NCBI GenBank assembly: GCA_016793505.1
Contig: JAEULW010000255.1
Span: 1 to 64,000 of the forward strand
Direction: 5' to 3'
Length of the DNA: 64,000 bases
From: Methylobacteriaceae bacterium
GTDB lineage: Bacteria; Pseudomonadota; Alphaproteobacteria; Rhizobiales; Beijerinckiaceae
Part shown: one piece after another, positions 16,386-25,719 of the stretch
How the letters are laid out: each line of letters opens with the position of its first letter
Numbering within the stretch: the first letter of the stretch is position 1
Program-made: the position numbers and the translations under genes
Notes under the pieces: generated by a model
Databases searched by the model: none
Seen by the model: only the letters and a program-made list of their open reading frames with translations
What the model was told of the DNA's origin: nothing

Positions 16386-17252
16386 ATGAAGCCGGCGCCC
16401 TTCGCCTATCATCGCGCCGCCGACGCGACCGACGCGCTCGCCGTGATGGCCGGCGCGTCCGACGCCGCCTTCCTCTCCGGCGGCCAGAGCCTGGCGCCGA
16501 TGCTCAATCTGCGCATGGCGCGCCCGGCGCTGCTCATCGACCTGAACGATTGCGCCGAGCTCAGCGGCGTAACCCTTGGCGACGGCGGCCTGCGCATCGG
16601 CGCACTGACCCGTCACCACCATCTGGCGACTGACGCGACCGTGCGCAGCCGTCATCCGCTGCTGGCCGAGGCGGCCGCGACGATCGGCAGCGATGCGATC
16701 CGCCGCCGCGGCACGCTCGGCGGCTCGCTGGCGCATGCTGATCCGGCCGCGCAACTGCCGCTGATCGCCACGCTGTGCGGCGCCGTCATCGCGCTGCAGA
16801 GCGCGCGGGGCGCGCGCATGATCGAGGCGGACGACTTCTTCGTCTCCGCGCTCGAGACGGCGCGCGAGCCGAACGAACTGGTCGTCGCCGCGACCTTCCC
16901 GGACCTTGCCCCGGCGACCGGCTGGGGCCTCGCGCAGCTCTGCAAGGTGGCGGGCGACTTCGCCGTCGCCTCGGCGGCCGCGACGCTGGCGCTGGACGGC
17001 GCCGGCGCGATCGTCGACGCGCGCCTCGCCGTCGGCGCGGTCTGCGACAGGCCGATGGCGCTGGACGCCGCCGGTCTGCGCGGCGCGCGGCCGGGGCCTG
17101 ACGTTTTCGAGGATTTCGCCATGGCCGCCGTCGGCGCGCTGGACATCGCCGATGCGCCCGGGATCGACGCCGACGACCGGCGCGACCTCGCCGCGGCGAT
17201 GATCGTCGAGGCGATGACGCGCGCTGCGGCGCGAGCGGGGAGGGCGGCGTGA
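16386..17252 (+). CDS. Molybdenum hydroxylase FAD subunit (CoxM-like), set 1
   Basis: The 288-residue protein is the FAD-binding medium subunit of a xanthine-oxidase-family enzyme. It shows the two FAD motifs AFLSGGQSLAPMLNLRMARP (about 28-47) and TIGSDAIRRRGTLGGSLAHADPAA near residues 99-120, the latter holding the family TLGGSxxHADPAAQ string. It passes electrons from the 2Fe-2S subunit to the final acceptor. The start lies 3 bases after the ABC ATPase stop, so uptake and oxidation are in one operon. It pairs with the CoxS- and CoxL-like genes that follow with overlaps. Confidence 0.9.
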   Translation: MKPAPFAYHRAADATDALAVMAGASDAAFLSGGQSLAPMLNLRMARPALLIDLNDCAELSGVTLGDGGLRIGALTRHHHLATDATVRSRHPLLAEAAATIGSDAIRRRGTLGGSLAHADPAAQLPLIATLCGAVIALQSARGARMIEADDFFVSALETAREPNELVVAATFPDLAPATGWGLAQLCKVAGDFAVASAAATLALDGAGAIVDARLAVGAVCDRPMALDAAGLRGARPGPDVFEDFAMAAVGALDIADAPGIDADDRRDLAAAMIVEAMTRAAARAGRAA

Positions 17253-17728
17253 AACGGGTTCCGGTGACGCTCGACGTCAATGGCGAGAGCCACGCGCTGT
17301 CGCTCGAGCCGCGCCGCCTGCTGTCCGACGCGCTGCGCGAGGAGTGCGGGTTGACCGGCGTGCATGTCGGCTGTGAGAACGGCGTCTGCGGCGCCTGCAC
17401 GGTGCTGATCGACGGCGCGCCGGCGCGCGCCTGCCTGATCTTCGCCGTGCAGATGCAGGGCCACGCCATCGCCACGATCGAGAGCGTGGCGCGGGGCGGC
17501 GCGCTGTCGCCGTTACAGCAGGCGCTGCACGAGGAGCACGGGCTTCAGTGCGGCTTCTGCACGCCCGGTCTGGTCATGACCATGGAGGCTTGGCTGAAGG
17601 ACAATCCCGATCCGGACGAGACGGCGATCCGCGCGGCGCTTTCCGGACATCTGTGCCGCTGCACCGGCTATCAGTCGATCGTCGCGGCGGTCAAACGTGC
17701 GGCGCGCATCGCGCGGGAGCGGGCATGA
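17249..17728 (+). CDS. Molybdenum hydroxylase 2Fe-2S subunit (CoxS-like), set 1
   Basis: The 159-residue protein has an N-terminal plant-type ferredoxin domain with C42, C47, C50 and C62 (CENGVCGAC then C), and a C-terminal four-helix domain with C101, C104, C136 and C138 (CGFCTPG, CRCTGY). All eight ligands of the two clusters are present. It starts with GTG and overlaps the FAD-subunit stop (GTGA). It links the molybdenum centre to FAD. Length is normal for the family. Confidence 0.95.
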   Translation: MKRVPVTLDVNGESHALSLEPRRLLSDALREECGLTGVHVGCENGVCGACTVLIDGAPARACLIFAVQMQGHAIATIESVARGGALSPLQQALHEEHGLQCGFCTPGLVMTMEAWLKDNPDPDETAIRAALSGHLCRCTGYQSIVAAVKRAARIARERA

Positions 17729-20088
17729 GCGGGTTTTCGAGCATCGGCAAGCGGCTGCTCCGCTTCGAAGACCGCCGCTTCCTGACAGGGCAGGGCGCCT
17801 ATCTCGACGATATCGTTGCGCCGCGCTGTCTTCATGCGCACTTCCTGCGTTCGCCGCATGCGCATGCCCGCATCCGTGCGATCGACGCGCGGGAGGCGGC
17901 GTGGCTGCCCGGCGTGCGCGGCGTCTATCGCGGCGCCGATCTGGCGGCGATGGCCAAGCCCCTGCGCATGGCGCCGCCGATCGAGGGATTGAAGCCGACC
18001 GAGATCGCGCCGCTGCCGGTCGACAAGGTCCGCTTTCAGGGCGATCCCGTCGCCGTCATCCTGGCCGACGATCGTTACATCGCGGAAGACGCCGCCGAGC
18101 TGATCGCCGTCGATTACGAGCCGCTGCCGGCGGTGACGAGCTTTGCCGAGGCGCTGTCGCCCAGCGCGCCGAAGGTGGACGAGACGCTCGACGACAATCT
18201 TGTCGCGCATCAGAGTTTCGCGACGCCGGGCTGCGCCCGCGTCTTCGCCGAGGCGAGGCGCATCGTGACGCGCCGCTTCGTGCAGAACCGCGTCACGCAT
18301 GCGCCCATCGAGACGCGCGGCTGCCTGGCGATCTGGGACGAGGGCCGCCAGCATCTGACTTTCCATGTCGGCAATCAGGCGCCGCATCCCTATCGCACGC
18401 AGCTGGCGGCGCGGCTCGGGCTGAGCGAGTCGCAGGTGACGGTGATCGCGCCGGACATCGGCGGCGCCTTCGGCCAGAAGATCGCGCTGTATCGCGAGGA
18501 GCTGGCCTGCGCAGCGCTGGCGCGGGCGACGCGTCGCCCGGTGCGCTGGCGCGAGGACAGGATGGAGAACCTCGCCGCGGCGAGCCATGCGCGCGAGGAC
18601 GCCTGCGTCACCCGCGCGGCGATCGACGCGCAGGGCCGCATCCTGGCGCTCGACGTCGCCATCGAGGAGGATTTCGGCGCCTATTGCTTCTTCCCCGGCA
18701 ACTATCTGGCGCGCGTCGTCGCGCTGATGACGCCGGGGCCCTATCGCATTCGGGACTACGCCTACGACGTGCGCGTCGCGCTCACCAACAAATGCGGCGC
18801 CGGGCCGATGCGCGCGCCGATGTCGATGACGAGCTGGATCATGGAAGGCACGCTGGACGCGATCGCTGCCGAGCTCGACGCGGATCCTGCCGATATCCGC
18901 CGCCTGAACATGATCGAGGCGCGCGAATTGCCGTACGTCACCGTGACCGACCAGCGGCTCGAGGACATCACGCCGCGCGAGACGCTCGAAGGCGCGCTGG
19001 CGCATCTCGATTATGCCGCGGCGCGGGCACGCCAGCGCGCCGATCGCGCGCGGGGGATCCTGCGTGGGCTCGGCATCTGCGTTGTCGTCGAATCGACCAC
19101 CTATGGCTCGGCCTTCTACAAGTCGGCCGGCATCCCCGGCTCCGGTCACGAGACGGCGGTGGTGAAGGTCGAGCCGTCGGGCGCGGTCAACGCCGCCGTC
19201 GGCTTGATGGCGTCGGGTCAGGGCTATGAAACGGCGCTTGCCCAGGCCGTCGCCGAAGGGCTCGGCGTCGATCCGGCCACGGTGCGCCTGCAGATCGGCA
19301 ATACCGACGTCGCCCCTTACGGCATGGGCAGCCGCGGCGCGCGCGGCGCCACCGCCGGCGGCGGCGTTCTTTATCTCGCGTCGCAGGCGCTGGGCGAAAA
19401 GATCAGGACCATCGCCGCGCGCGAGCTGGGGCTGAACGACATCGGCGAGCTGCGCCTCGCCGCGGGCCGCATCGAGCGGCGCCTCGCCGGCGCGTGGGAA
19501 GCGACGCGCCTGTCGCTGACCGATGTGGCGCGCATCGCCTATCTCGACCCGCTGCGCCTGCCGCCCGGTCTCGAGCCCGGCCTCGAGGTCCACAAGGCCT
19601 ACGAGCCGCCGGCGATGACCTTCTCCAATGCGACGCATGTCTGCGAGGTCGTCGTCGACGCGCGCAGCGGACGCATCGCGATCGAGCGCTACATCGTCGC
19701 CGAGGATTGCGGCACGCCGCTCAATCCGATGCTGGTCGAAGGCCAGCAGATCGGCGCCGTGGCGATGGGTCTGTCAGGCTGCCTTTCCGAGCATGTCGTC
19801 TATGATCGCGACGGGCAGAACCTGTCCACCACCTTCGCGGACTATCATCTGGCCACCGCCGTCGAGATTCCGCATATCGAGATCGTGCCGATGCACACGC
19901 CGAACCGCTCGACGCCGGCCGGCGTCAAGGGCATGTCGGAAGGCGGCGTGATGGGCGCGATCGGCGCCCTCGCCAACGCCGTCGACGACGCCCTGCGCCC
20001 GCTCGGGATCAGGGCCGAGGCGCTGCCGCTGACGCCGATCGCCCTGCGCCGGTTGATCCGCACCGCGACACGAAGGAGCGCGCCATGA
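17725..20088 (+). CDS. Molybdenum hydroxylase large subunit (CoxL-like), set 1
   Basis: The 787-residue subunit binds the molybdopterin cofactor. Visible family motifs are DIGGAFGQK, the cofactor loop GMGSRGARGATAGGG and the C-terminal GVKGMSEGGVMGAIGALANAV, in which the Glu after GMS is the conserved catalytic base. The active-site loop reads GPMRAPMSM (Arg at about 363) where carbon monoxide dehydrogenase has AYXCSFR and related enzymes AYRGAGR, so this is not a form I CO dehydrogenase. The enzyme probably hydroxylates an aldehyde, heterocycle or similar carbonyl. ATG at 17725 overlaps the CoxS stop. The sugar-type transporter upstream may bring in the substrate. No Mo-cofactor genes are in the window. 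Confidence 0.9.
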   Translation: MSGFSSIGKRLLRFEDRRFLTGQGAYLDDIVAPRCLHAHFLRSPHAHARIRAIDAREAAWLPGVRGVYRGADLAAMAKPLRMAPPIEGLKPTEIAPLPVDKVRFQGDPVAVILADDRYIAEDAAELIAVDYEPLPAVTSFAEALSPSAPKVDETLDDNLVAHQSFATPGCARVFAEARRIVTRRFVQNRVTHAPIETRGCLAIWDEGRQHLTFHVGNQAPHPYRTQLAARLGLSESQVTVIAPDIGGAFGQKIALYREELACAALARATRRPVRWREDRMENLAAASHAREDACVTRAAIDAQGRILALDVAIEEDFGAYCFFPGNYLARVVALMTPGPYRIRDYAYDVRVALTNKCGAGPMRAPMSMTSWIMEGTLDAIAAELDADPADIRRLNMIEARELPYVTVTDQRLEDITPRETLEGALAHLDYAAARARQRADRARGILRGLGICVVVESTTYGSAFYKSAGIPGSGHETAVVKVEPSGAVNAAVGLMASGQGYETALAQAVAEGLGVDPATVRLQIGNTDVAPYGMGSRGARGATAGGGVLYLASQALGEKIRTIAARELGLNDIGELRLAAGRIERRLAGAWEATRLSLTDVARIAYLDPLRLPPGLEPGLEVHKAYEPPAMTFSNATHVCEVVVDARSGRIAIERYIVAEDCGTPLNPMLVEGQQIGAVAMGLSGCLSEHVVYDRDGQNLSTTFADYHLATAVEIPHIEIVPMHTPNRSTPAGVKGMSEGGVMGAIGALANAVDDALRPLGIRAEALPLTPIALRRLIRTATRRSAP

Positions 20089-20942
20089 ACATCGCCTTTC
20101 TGGGAACCGGCATCATGGGCGCGCCGATGGCCGCCAATCTCATCGCCAAGGGTTTCGCCGTCGCGGTCTACAACCGCAACGCCGCCAGGCTCGGCCCGCT
20201 TGTCGAGAAGGGCGCGCGCGCCTGCGCGACGATCGCGGAGGCCGTCGCCGGGGCGGACGTCGTCATCACCATGCTGGGCCTGCCGGGCGACGTCGAGGCG
20301 GTCTATCTCGGCGATGACGGCGTCATCGTCCATGCGCGCGCCGGCGCCGCGCTGATCGACATGACGACGTCGAGCCCGGCGCTGGCGCGGCGGATCGCCG
20401 AGGCTGCGACAGTGCGCGGCCTCGTGGCGCTCGATGCGCCCGTCTCCGGCGGCGAAATCGGCGCGATCAACGCCAAGCTGTCGATCATGGTCGGGGGCGA
20501 CAGGGACGCCTTCGAACGCATGCGCCCGGTTTTCGAGGCGATGGGGACGAACATCAATCACCTCGGGCCGGCCGGCGCCGGCCAGCATTGCAAGCTCGTC
20601 AACCAGACGGTGATCGCCGGCACGATGCTCGGCGTCGCCGAGGGCGTCGCCTACGCCATGAAGAGCGGGCTCGATCCGGCCCAGGTGCTCGCCGCGATCG
20701 GAACCGGCGCGGCGGGCAGCTTCCTGCTCAACGGTCTCGGGCCGAAGATGGTCAGCGGCGATTTCGCCCCCGGCTTCATGATCGAGCACATCGCCAAGGA
20801 CCTGCGCCTCGCCAGCGACGAGGCGGCCGGCATGGGCCTCGATCTCGAAGGGCTTTCGGTCGCGCTGCGCCGCTACGCCTCGCTGCGCGAGGCCGGCCGG
20901 GCGCGCGAGGGCACGCAGGCGCTGATCCGCAGCTATGTCTGA
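20085..20942 (+). CDS. Beta-hydroxyacid dehydrogenase (3-hydroxyisobutyrate dehydrogenase family)
   Basis: The 285-residue protein has the NAD(P) motif FLGTGIMGAPMAANL (5-19), the substrate loop DAPVSGGEIGA (117-127) and the catalytic lysine K170 in GAGQHCKLVNQ. These mark 3-hydroxyisobutyrate, tartronate semialdehyde and glyoxylate reductase relatives. The Asn-Arg after the second strand (VYNRN) suggests a preference for NADP(H), as in the GlxR type. AAGGAG precedes the ATG, which overlaps the CoxL stop. It is the last gene of the operon that starts at 12043. Reaction direction and substrate are not set by the sequence. Confidence 0.88.
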   Translation: MNIAFLGTGIMGAPMAANLIAKGFAVAVYNRNAARLGPLVEKGARACATIAEAVAGADVVITMLGLPGDVEAVYLGDDGVIVHARAGAALIDMTTSSPALARRIAEAATVRGLVALDAPVSGGEIGAINAKLSIMVGGDRDAFERMRPVFEAMGTNINHLGPAGAGQHCKLVNQTVIAGTMLGVAEGVAYAMKSGLDPAQVLAAIGTGAAGSFLLNGLGPKMVSGDFAPGFMIEHIAKDLRLASDEAAGMGLDLEGLSVALRRYASLREAGRAREGTQALIRSYV

Positions 20943-20990
20943 CCCGGCGCGCGCCGCGCGTTCCTGTCTGCGGCACAAGTCGGTCAGCAT

Positions 20991-21006
20991 GCGGGCGGCG
21001 GCCCGC
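20991..21006 (+). terminator. Possible hairpin after the operon
   Basis: GCGGGC (20991-20996) pairs with GCCCGC (21001-21006) around GGCG, 49 bases after the dehydrogenase stop. There is no T-run, so termination would be weak or Rho-dependent. The 173-base gap 20943-21115 holds this element and the likely promoter of the next operon, with no small gene. Confidence 0.3.
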
Positions 21007-21013
21007 AACGCTG

Positions 21014-21042
21014 TTTACAATCCATCGCGTTGTGATTGAATT
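21014..21042 (+). promoter_or_regulatory. Candidate promoter of the oligopeptide ABC operon
   Basis: TTTACA (21014-21019) and TGAATT (21037-21042) are separated by 17 bases in a locally AT-richer stretch. The binding-protein ATG lies 73 bases after the -10 box. The -10 match is weak. Confidence 0.35.
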
Positions 21043-21115
21043 TGAAGCCGAGCGGCGCACGCCCATGGCGCGCATCATGGCGCGACGCCGCGCCGGCAAG
21101 ACAGGGAGCCCTCGC

Positions 21116-22801
21116 ATGCCTCGACACGCCTCGCGTCGCGCCATTCTCGGCGGCGCCTTGACCGTCTCCATTGCGGCCGCGCTCGCCGGCTCGGCCCTTG
21201 CGCAAGGCGCCGGCGATCCGATCCGCAAGATCGTCATCATCACCGACACCCAGGGCGCCATGCCTCAGGCCTATCAGGCCGGCCAGCTGATCGCGCAGGA
21301 ATGGCGCAAGCTCGGCCTCGACGTCGAAGCCCGGCCGATGGCGCGCCAGGCGCAGACCGATCTCGTCTGGTTCAACCGCGACAAATGGGACACGACGATG
21401 TGGCGCATGGTCGGGCGCCCCGAGCGCAGCGACCCCGACGAGATGACCTTCAACCTGTTCCACTCCTCGACCGCGCCGCGCGGCTTCAATTTCGTCGGCT
21501 ACAACAGCCCGGACTATGACAAGGTCGCCGAACAGCAGCGCCAGACGCTCGACCCCACGGCAAGGCAGGCGCTGATCAAACAGGCGCAGGAAATCGTCAA
21601 TCGCGACGCGCCCTATGCGTTCCTGCTGCATCCCAACACGTTGCAGGCCTTCAACCAGAACGTCTTCGATCCGGCCTCCATCGTCGTGCAGAAGGGCGTC
21701 GGCATCCGCAATTTCTGGACCTTCATCGGCGCCGCGCCGAAAGGCGCCCAGAAGGCGATGATCATCAATTCGGGCACGGCCTTGCAGGCGATCCATCCGC
21801 TCTACATCGCCGGCGCGCCGGACAGCTGGATGAACGAACTGATCTGGGACCGGCTGGTCCGCATCGGCCCCGACGGCCTGCCGCGGCCATGGGCGGCCGA
21901 GAGCTTCAAATTCGTCGACGACAAGACGGTGGACATCGTCATCCGCGGCGACATGAAGTTCCACGACGGCAAGCCGGTGACGATCGACGACGTCATCTTC
22001 TCCTACGAGGCGCCGCTGAAAACCGACAAGTCGCCGATGTTCAAGCCTTTCGTCACGGACATCGATCGCATCGAGAAGACCGGCGACCGTTCGCTGCGCA
22101 TGCATCTCAAGCGCGCCAACGCCGCCTTTGCGACGACGGCCCTCGGTCGCGTCTTCATCGTGCCCAGGCATGTCTGGGAGCCGCATCTCAAGAGCCTCGA
22201 AGGCAAGCCCGACACGCTGGAGGCGATCCGCGATCCGGCCAATGTCGGCTCCGGGCCGTTCAAGCAGGTGCGCGCGCGACTCAACGAGGAGATCGTCATC
22301 GAGCGTCACGCCGAGCACTGGGCGGCGCCGAAGGTCGATCGCGTCGTGCTCCGCGTCATCCCGAACGCCGAGGCGGTGGTCGGCATGTTGCGTTCGGGCG
22401 AGATCAATCTCCTGTCCGAATATGGCGGCGATCCCGACGTGCTCGACAAGCTCGCCAAGGACAACGCGGCGATCAAGCTGACGCAGGTCACCGATGTCGG
22501 CATCGAGTTCCTCGCCTTCAACAACCGCCGTCCGCCGTTCGACGACGTTGCGTTCCGCAACGCGCTGTCTGCGGCGATCGATCGCAACGTGATCGTCCAG
22601 GCGGCGTGGAACGGCTATGCCGTGCGCTCGGTCAGCCATGTCTCGCCGGCGATCGAATTCTGGCACGCCAGGGACGTGAAGGCGCCGCCGACCGGACTCG
22701 ACGTCGCCAAGTCGATCCTCGACAAGGCGGGCTACAAGGTCGAGGGCGGCAAGCTGCGCTATCCCGCCGGCAAGAAGGAGGCGTTGCAGCCGCCGGGCTG
22801 A
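21116..22801 (+). CDS. Oligopeptide-type ABC substrate-binding protein with swapped lobe order
   Basis: The 561-residue protein has a twin-arginine-like leader (ASRRAILGG, cleavage near ALAQG, 30-31). Residues about 35-205 look like the part that normally ends family 5 proteins: QLIAQEWRKLGLDVEARPM, NFVGYNSPDYDKV, LDPTARQALIKQAQEIVNRD and APYAFLLHP. Residues about 212-545 then give the part that normally comes first: IWDRLVRIGPDGLPRPWAAES, GDMKFHDGKPVTIDDVIFSYE, GSGPFK, PPFDDVAFRNALSAAIDR and finally DVAKSILDKAGYKVEGGKLRY. A usual protein runs from that last segment into the first block, so the order is circularly permuted. The canonical order is seen at 45036-46550. Length is normal and nothing is lost, so it is probably functional. 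The permease and ATPase genes follow directly. Confidence 0.85.
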   Translation: MPRHASRRAILGGALTVSIAAALAGSALAQGAGDPIRKIVIITDTQGAMPQAYQAGQLIAQEWRKLGLDVEARPMARQAQTDLVWFNRDKWDTTMWRMVGRPERSDPDEMTFNLFHSSTAPRGFNFVGYNSPDYDKVAEQQRQTLDPTARQALIKQAQEIVNRDAPYAFLLHPNTLQAFNQNVFDPASIVVQKGVGIRNFWTFIGAAPKGAQKAMIINSGTALQAIHPLYIAGAPDSWMNELIWDRLVRIGPDGLPRPWAAESFKFVDDKTVDIVIRGDMKFHDGKPVTIDDVIFSYEAPLKTDKSPMFKPFVTDIDRIEKTGDRSLRMHLKRANAAFATTALGRVFIVPRHVWEPHLKSLEGKPDTLEAIRDPANVGSGPFKQVRARLNEEIVIERHAEHWAAPKVDRVVLRVIPNAEAVVGMLRSGEINLLSEYGGDPDVLDKLAKDNAAIKLTQVTDVGIEFLAFNNRRPPFDDVAFRNALSAAIDRNVIVQAAWNGYAVRSVSHVSPAIEFWHARDVKAPPTGLDVAKSILDKAGYKVEGGKLRYPAGKKEALQPPG

Positions 22802-22845
22802 CCGCGGGCTGACGGGCGCGATCCGCCAAGGGGGGCGACGGCGCG

Positions 22846-23814
22846 ATGAGCTATGTGCTGCGTCGGCTGGCCCACAGCCTCTTCGTGCTGTGGGCCGTCG
22901 TCACCATTCTCTTCCTGATGTTCCGGCTGATGCCGGGCAATCCGCTCGCCGCCTACATCAACGAGCAGCTCAACGAGGAGGATCAGCGCCAGATCATGGC
23001 GCAGTTCGGCCTCGACCGGCCGCTGTACCAGCAATACGCGATCTATCTGTGGAACCTGCTGCAGGGCAATCTCGGCATGTCCTTCTTCCGGCGCGAGCCG
23101 GTCTGGGACGTGATCGTCTCGGCGCTGCCGAACACGCTGATCCTGACCACGACAGGGCTGCTCGTCGCCTATCTATTCGGCGTGCTCGCCGGCGCCTGGC
23201 TGGCGACGAAGCGCGGCACGCTGGCCGAAGGCGTCATTGTGCCAGCTGCGCTGGCGACGCGCGCGGCGCCGGAGTTCTGGATCGGCATGATTCTGCTGAC
23301 GCTGTTCGCTTTCACCCTCGGCTGGTTTCCCTCGGGCGGCGCCAACAGCGCCGGCGCAGCCTACGCCAGCGAATGGGATCGCATCTTCTCGATCGATTTC
23401 GCCCGGCATCTGTTCCTGCCGGCGCTGACGCTGGCGCTCTATCTGCAGGGCCTGCCGCTCCTGCTGATGCGCTCGACGATGCTCGAAATCCTGCATGACG
23501 AGTTCATCACCATGGCGCGGATCAAGGGCCTGTCGCCCTGGCGGATCACCTTGCGACATGCGGCGCGCAACGCCCTGCTGCCGGTGGTGACCGCCTTTGC
23601 GCTCGGTCTCGGCGCGACGCTCGGCGGCAATGTCGTGGTCGAGACCGTCTTCTCCTGGCCCGGACTCGGCCGGCTGCTCGTCGGCGCGGTGGCGCAGAGC
23701 GACTACCCGCTGGCGCAGGGCGCGTTTTTCCTGATCAGTCTGGTGCTGATCAGTCTCAATCTGCTCGTCGACCTCATCTATGGCTGGCTCGATCCGCGAG
23801 TGTCGCATGACTGA
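22846..23814 (+). CDS. Oligopeptide ABC transporter permease (DppB/OppB type)
   Basis: The 322-residue membrane protein begins with YVLRRLAHSLFVLWAVVTILF, the DppB opening, followed by the FRLMPGNPL stretch. The EAA loop is at about 216-235 (TMARIKGLSPWRITLRHAAR) and the C-terminus has the ETVFSWPGLGRLLVGAV motif. About six helices are visible. An AAGGGGGG ribosome site lies upstream of the ATG. The end overlaps the next permease by 8 bases. It forms the channel with the DppC-like subunit. Confidence 0.93.
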   Translation: MSYVLRRLAHSLFVLWAVVTILFLMFRLMPGNPLAAYINEQLNEEDQRQIMAQFGLDRPLYQQYAIYLWNLLQGNLGMSFFRREPVWDVIVSALPNTLILTTTGLLVAYLFGVLAGAWLATKRGTLAEGVIVPAALATRAAPEFWIGMILLTLFAFTLGWFPSGGANSAGAAYASEWDRIFSIDFARHLFLPALTLALYLQGLPLLLMRSTMLEILHDEFITMARIKGLSPWRITLRHAARNALLPVVTAFALGLGATLGGNVVVETVFSWPGLGRLLVGAVAQSDYPLAQGAFFLISLVLISLNLLVDLIYGWLDPRVSHD

Positions 23815-24706
23815 CGCGAGCCAGACCCGCCTCGCCCGGCCGGGCGCGAGCCGACTCTGGTCGGCGGCGCGGAGCATCCTGCGCGATCCTTTCGCCGTCG
23901 CCGCATTGGCGATCTATCTGGCGCTGACGCTGATGGCGATCTTCGCCGACGAATTGCGCACGCATGATCCGACGCAGATCCTGTTCCGCGCCAATGGCCG
24001 CGTCGCCGCCAATCAGCCGCCAGGCGAGGCGTTCCTGCTCGGCACCACCAATCTCGGGCGCGACATCTATTCGCAATTGATCGCCGGTTCGCGCAACGCG
24101 CTGATGGTCGGCGTCACGGCGGCGATCTCGGTCGCCGCGATCGGCACGCTGGTCGGTCTGCTCGCCGGCTATTTCGGCGGCCGCGTCGACGCTTTTCTGA
24201 TGCGGCTCGCCGATGTCGCGCTCGCTATCCCGTTCCTGCCCTTCGTCATCGTCCTGTCGGGCTTCCTGCGCGCCAACACCTGGAATGTCGTGATCGCAGT
24301 GGCGCTGCTGCTCTGGCCGAACACGGCGCGCGTCATCCGCGCCCAGGTGCTGACGCTGAAGGGCCGCGCCTATGTCGAGGCGGCGCGCGTCACCGGCGCG
24401 TCCGACATGCGCATCCTCTTCGTGCATGTCGCGCCGAACATTCTGCCGCTCACCTTTCTCTACGGTTCGGTGGCGATCGGCTGGGCGATCCTGACCGAAG
24501 CGGCGGTGAGCTTCGTCGGGTTCGGCGATCCCTCGCGCATCTCCTGGGGCTTCATGCTGCAGGACGCCTTCGTCTCGCAGGCGCTCTCGCGCGGCAGCTG
24601 GAACTGGTTCCTGCCGCCGGGCCTTGCGATCATCGCGGTGGTGATCGCCGGCTTCCTGCTGGCGCGCGGCGCCGAGGAAGTCCTGTTCCCGAAGTTGAGG
24701 AGCTGA
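23807..24706 (+). CDS. Oligopeptide ABC transporter permease (DppC/OppC type)
   Basis: The 299-residue membrane protein has the OppC plan: an N-terminal helix after [18 protein letters not shown], then [20 protein letters not shown], the motif that follows the periplasmic loop in this family, and the EAA loop at about 195-214 ([20 protein letters not shown]). It ends with a helix and a short charged tail. The ATG at 23807 overlaps the DppB stop by 8 bases. It completes the membrane channel for the permuted binding protein. Confidence 0.92.
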   Translation: MTDASQTRLARPGASRLWSAARSILRDPFAVAALAIYLALTLMAIFADELRTHDPTQILFRANGRVAANQPPGEAFLLGTTNLGRDIYSQLIAGSRNALMVGVTAAISVAAIGTLVGLLAGYFGGRVDAFLMRLADVALAIPFLPFVIVLSGFLRANTWNVVIAVALLLWPNTARVIRAQVLTLKGRAYVEAARVTGASDMRILFVHVAPNILPLTFLYGSVAIGWAILTEAAVSFVGFGDPSRISWGFMLQDAFVSQALSRGSWNWFLPPGLAIIAVVIAGFLLARGAEEVLFPKLRS

Positions 24707-24708
24707 GC

Positions 24709-25719
24709 TTGGACGCGGCGCTGCGGATCGAGAACCTGTCGATCGAGTACCGCACTGCGCGCGGCCTCGTGCGGGCCGTCGACGGCGTCAGCTTCGTCGT
24801 GCCGCAGGGCGCGATCGTCGGCCTCGTCGGCGAGTCCGGCTGCGGCAAGACGACGGTGGCGCGCGCCATCACCGGCGTCATGCATCAGAACGCGCGCTTT
24901 GCCGGCGGCCGCATCGTTTTCAAGGGCGAGGATCTGATCGCCGGCCCGCCCGGCCGATGGCTCGAGCGGCGCTGGCGCGACATTTCCTTCATTCCGCAAA
25001 GCGCCATGAACTCGCTCGATCCGGTCTATCGGATCGGCGCGCAGATTGCCGAAGTGCTGATCCACCGCGGCGACCGCAGCCGCGCCGCCGCGCAGACGCG
25101 GGCGCGCGAGTTGTTCGACATGGTCGGGCTCAACCCTGCGCGGCTCGACGACTATCCGCACCAGTTTTCCGGCGGCATGCGCCAGCGCGTGGCGATCGCG
25201 CTCGCCCTCGCTCTGGAGCCCTCGCTCGTCATCGCGGATGAACCGGTGACCGCGCTCGACGTCATCGTCCAGCGCCAGATTCTCGATGTCATTCGCGAGC
25301 TGCAACGCAAGCTCGCTTTGTCGATGATCCTCGTCACGCACGACATCAGCGTCGTCGCCTATCTCGCCGACAGCATTGTCGCGATGTATGCCGGCCGCGT
25401 CGTCGAGACCGGCGCGACCGCCGATCTGCTGGAGCGCCCGCGCCATCCCTACATGATGGGGCTGACCAACGCTTTTCCCGATCTCGACGCCGCGGCGCGC
25501 GAGCTGGTTCCCATCGACGGCAGCCCGCCGGACCTTCTGGATCCGCCGCCCGGCTGCCGCTTCGCGCCGCGCTGCCCCTTCGCCCTGCCGCGCTGCGCTG
25601 AAGAGGCGCCGCACGCCGACCACCTGTCGCCGGATACGAGCGTCGCCTGCCACCGCGCCGGCGAGGCCGCCGCCCTTCGCGCGCTGGCGCAGGCGCCCGC
25701 CACATGGGCGCGGGCATGA
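24709..25719 (+). CDS. Oligopeptide ABC transporter ATPase (DppD/OppD type)
   Basis: The 336-residue protein carries Walker [10 protein letters not shown], signature [19 protein letters not shown], Walker [13 protein letters not shown] and the switch His in LVTHDISVV. The C-terminal cysteine cluster [17 protein letters not shown] (about 285-301) is the iron-sulfur motif of the oligopeptide/dipeptide ATPases. It starts with TTG at 24709 after a GAGGAG site, 2 bases beyond the DppC stop. It drives transport together with the next gene. Confidence 0.92.
   Translation: MDAALRIENLSIEYRTARGLVRAVDGVSFVVPQGAIVGLVGESGCGKTTVARAITGVMHQNARFAGGRIVFKGEDLIAGPPGRWLERRWRDISFIPQSAMNSLDPVYRIGAQIAEVLIHRGDRSRAAAQTRARELFDMVGLNPARLDDYPHQFSGGMRQRVAIALALALEPSLVIADEPVTALDVIVQRQILDVIRELQRKLALSMILVTHDISVVAYLADSIVAMYAGRVVETGATADLLERPRHPYMMGLTNAFPDLDAAARELVPIDGSPPDLLDPPPGCRFAPRCPFALPRCAEEAPHADHLSPDTSVACHRAGEAAALRALAQAPATWARA

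Noticed and set aside
16386-20088. Carbon monoxide dehydrogenase (CoxMSL form I)
   Set aside because: The large subunit lacks AYXCSFR, the form I active-site motif, and reads GPMRAPMSM. The set 2 subunit has AYRAPGAP. Both are called only molybdenum hydroxylases.
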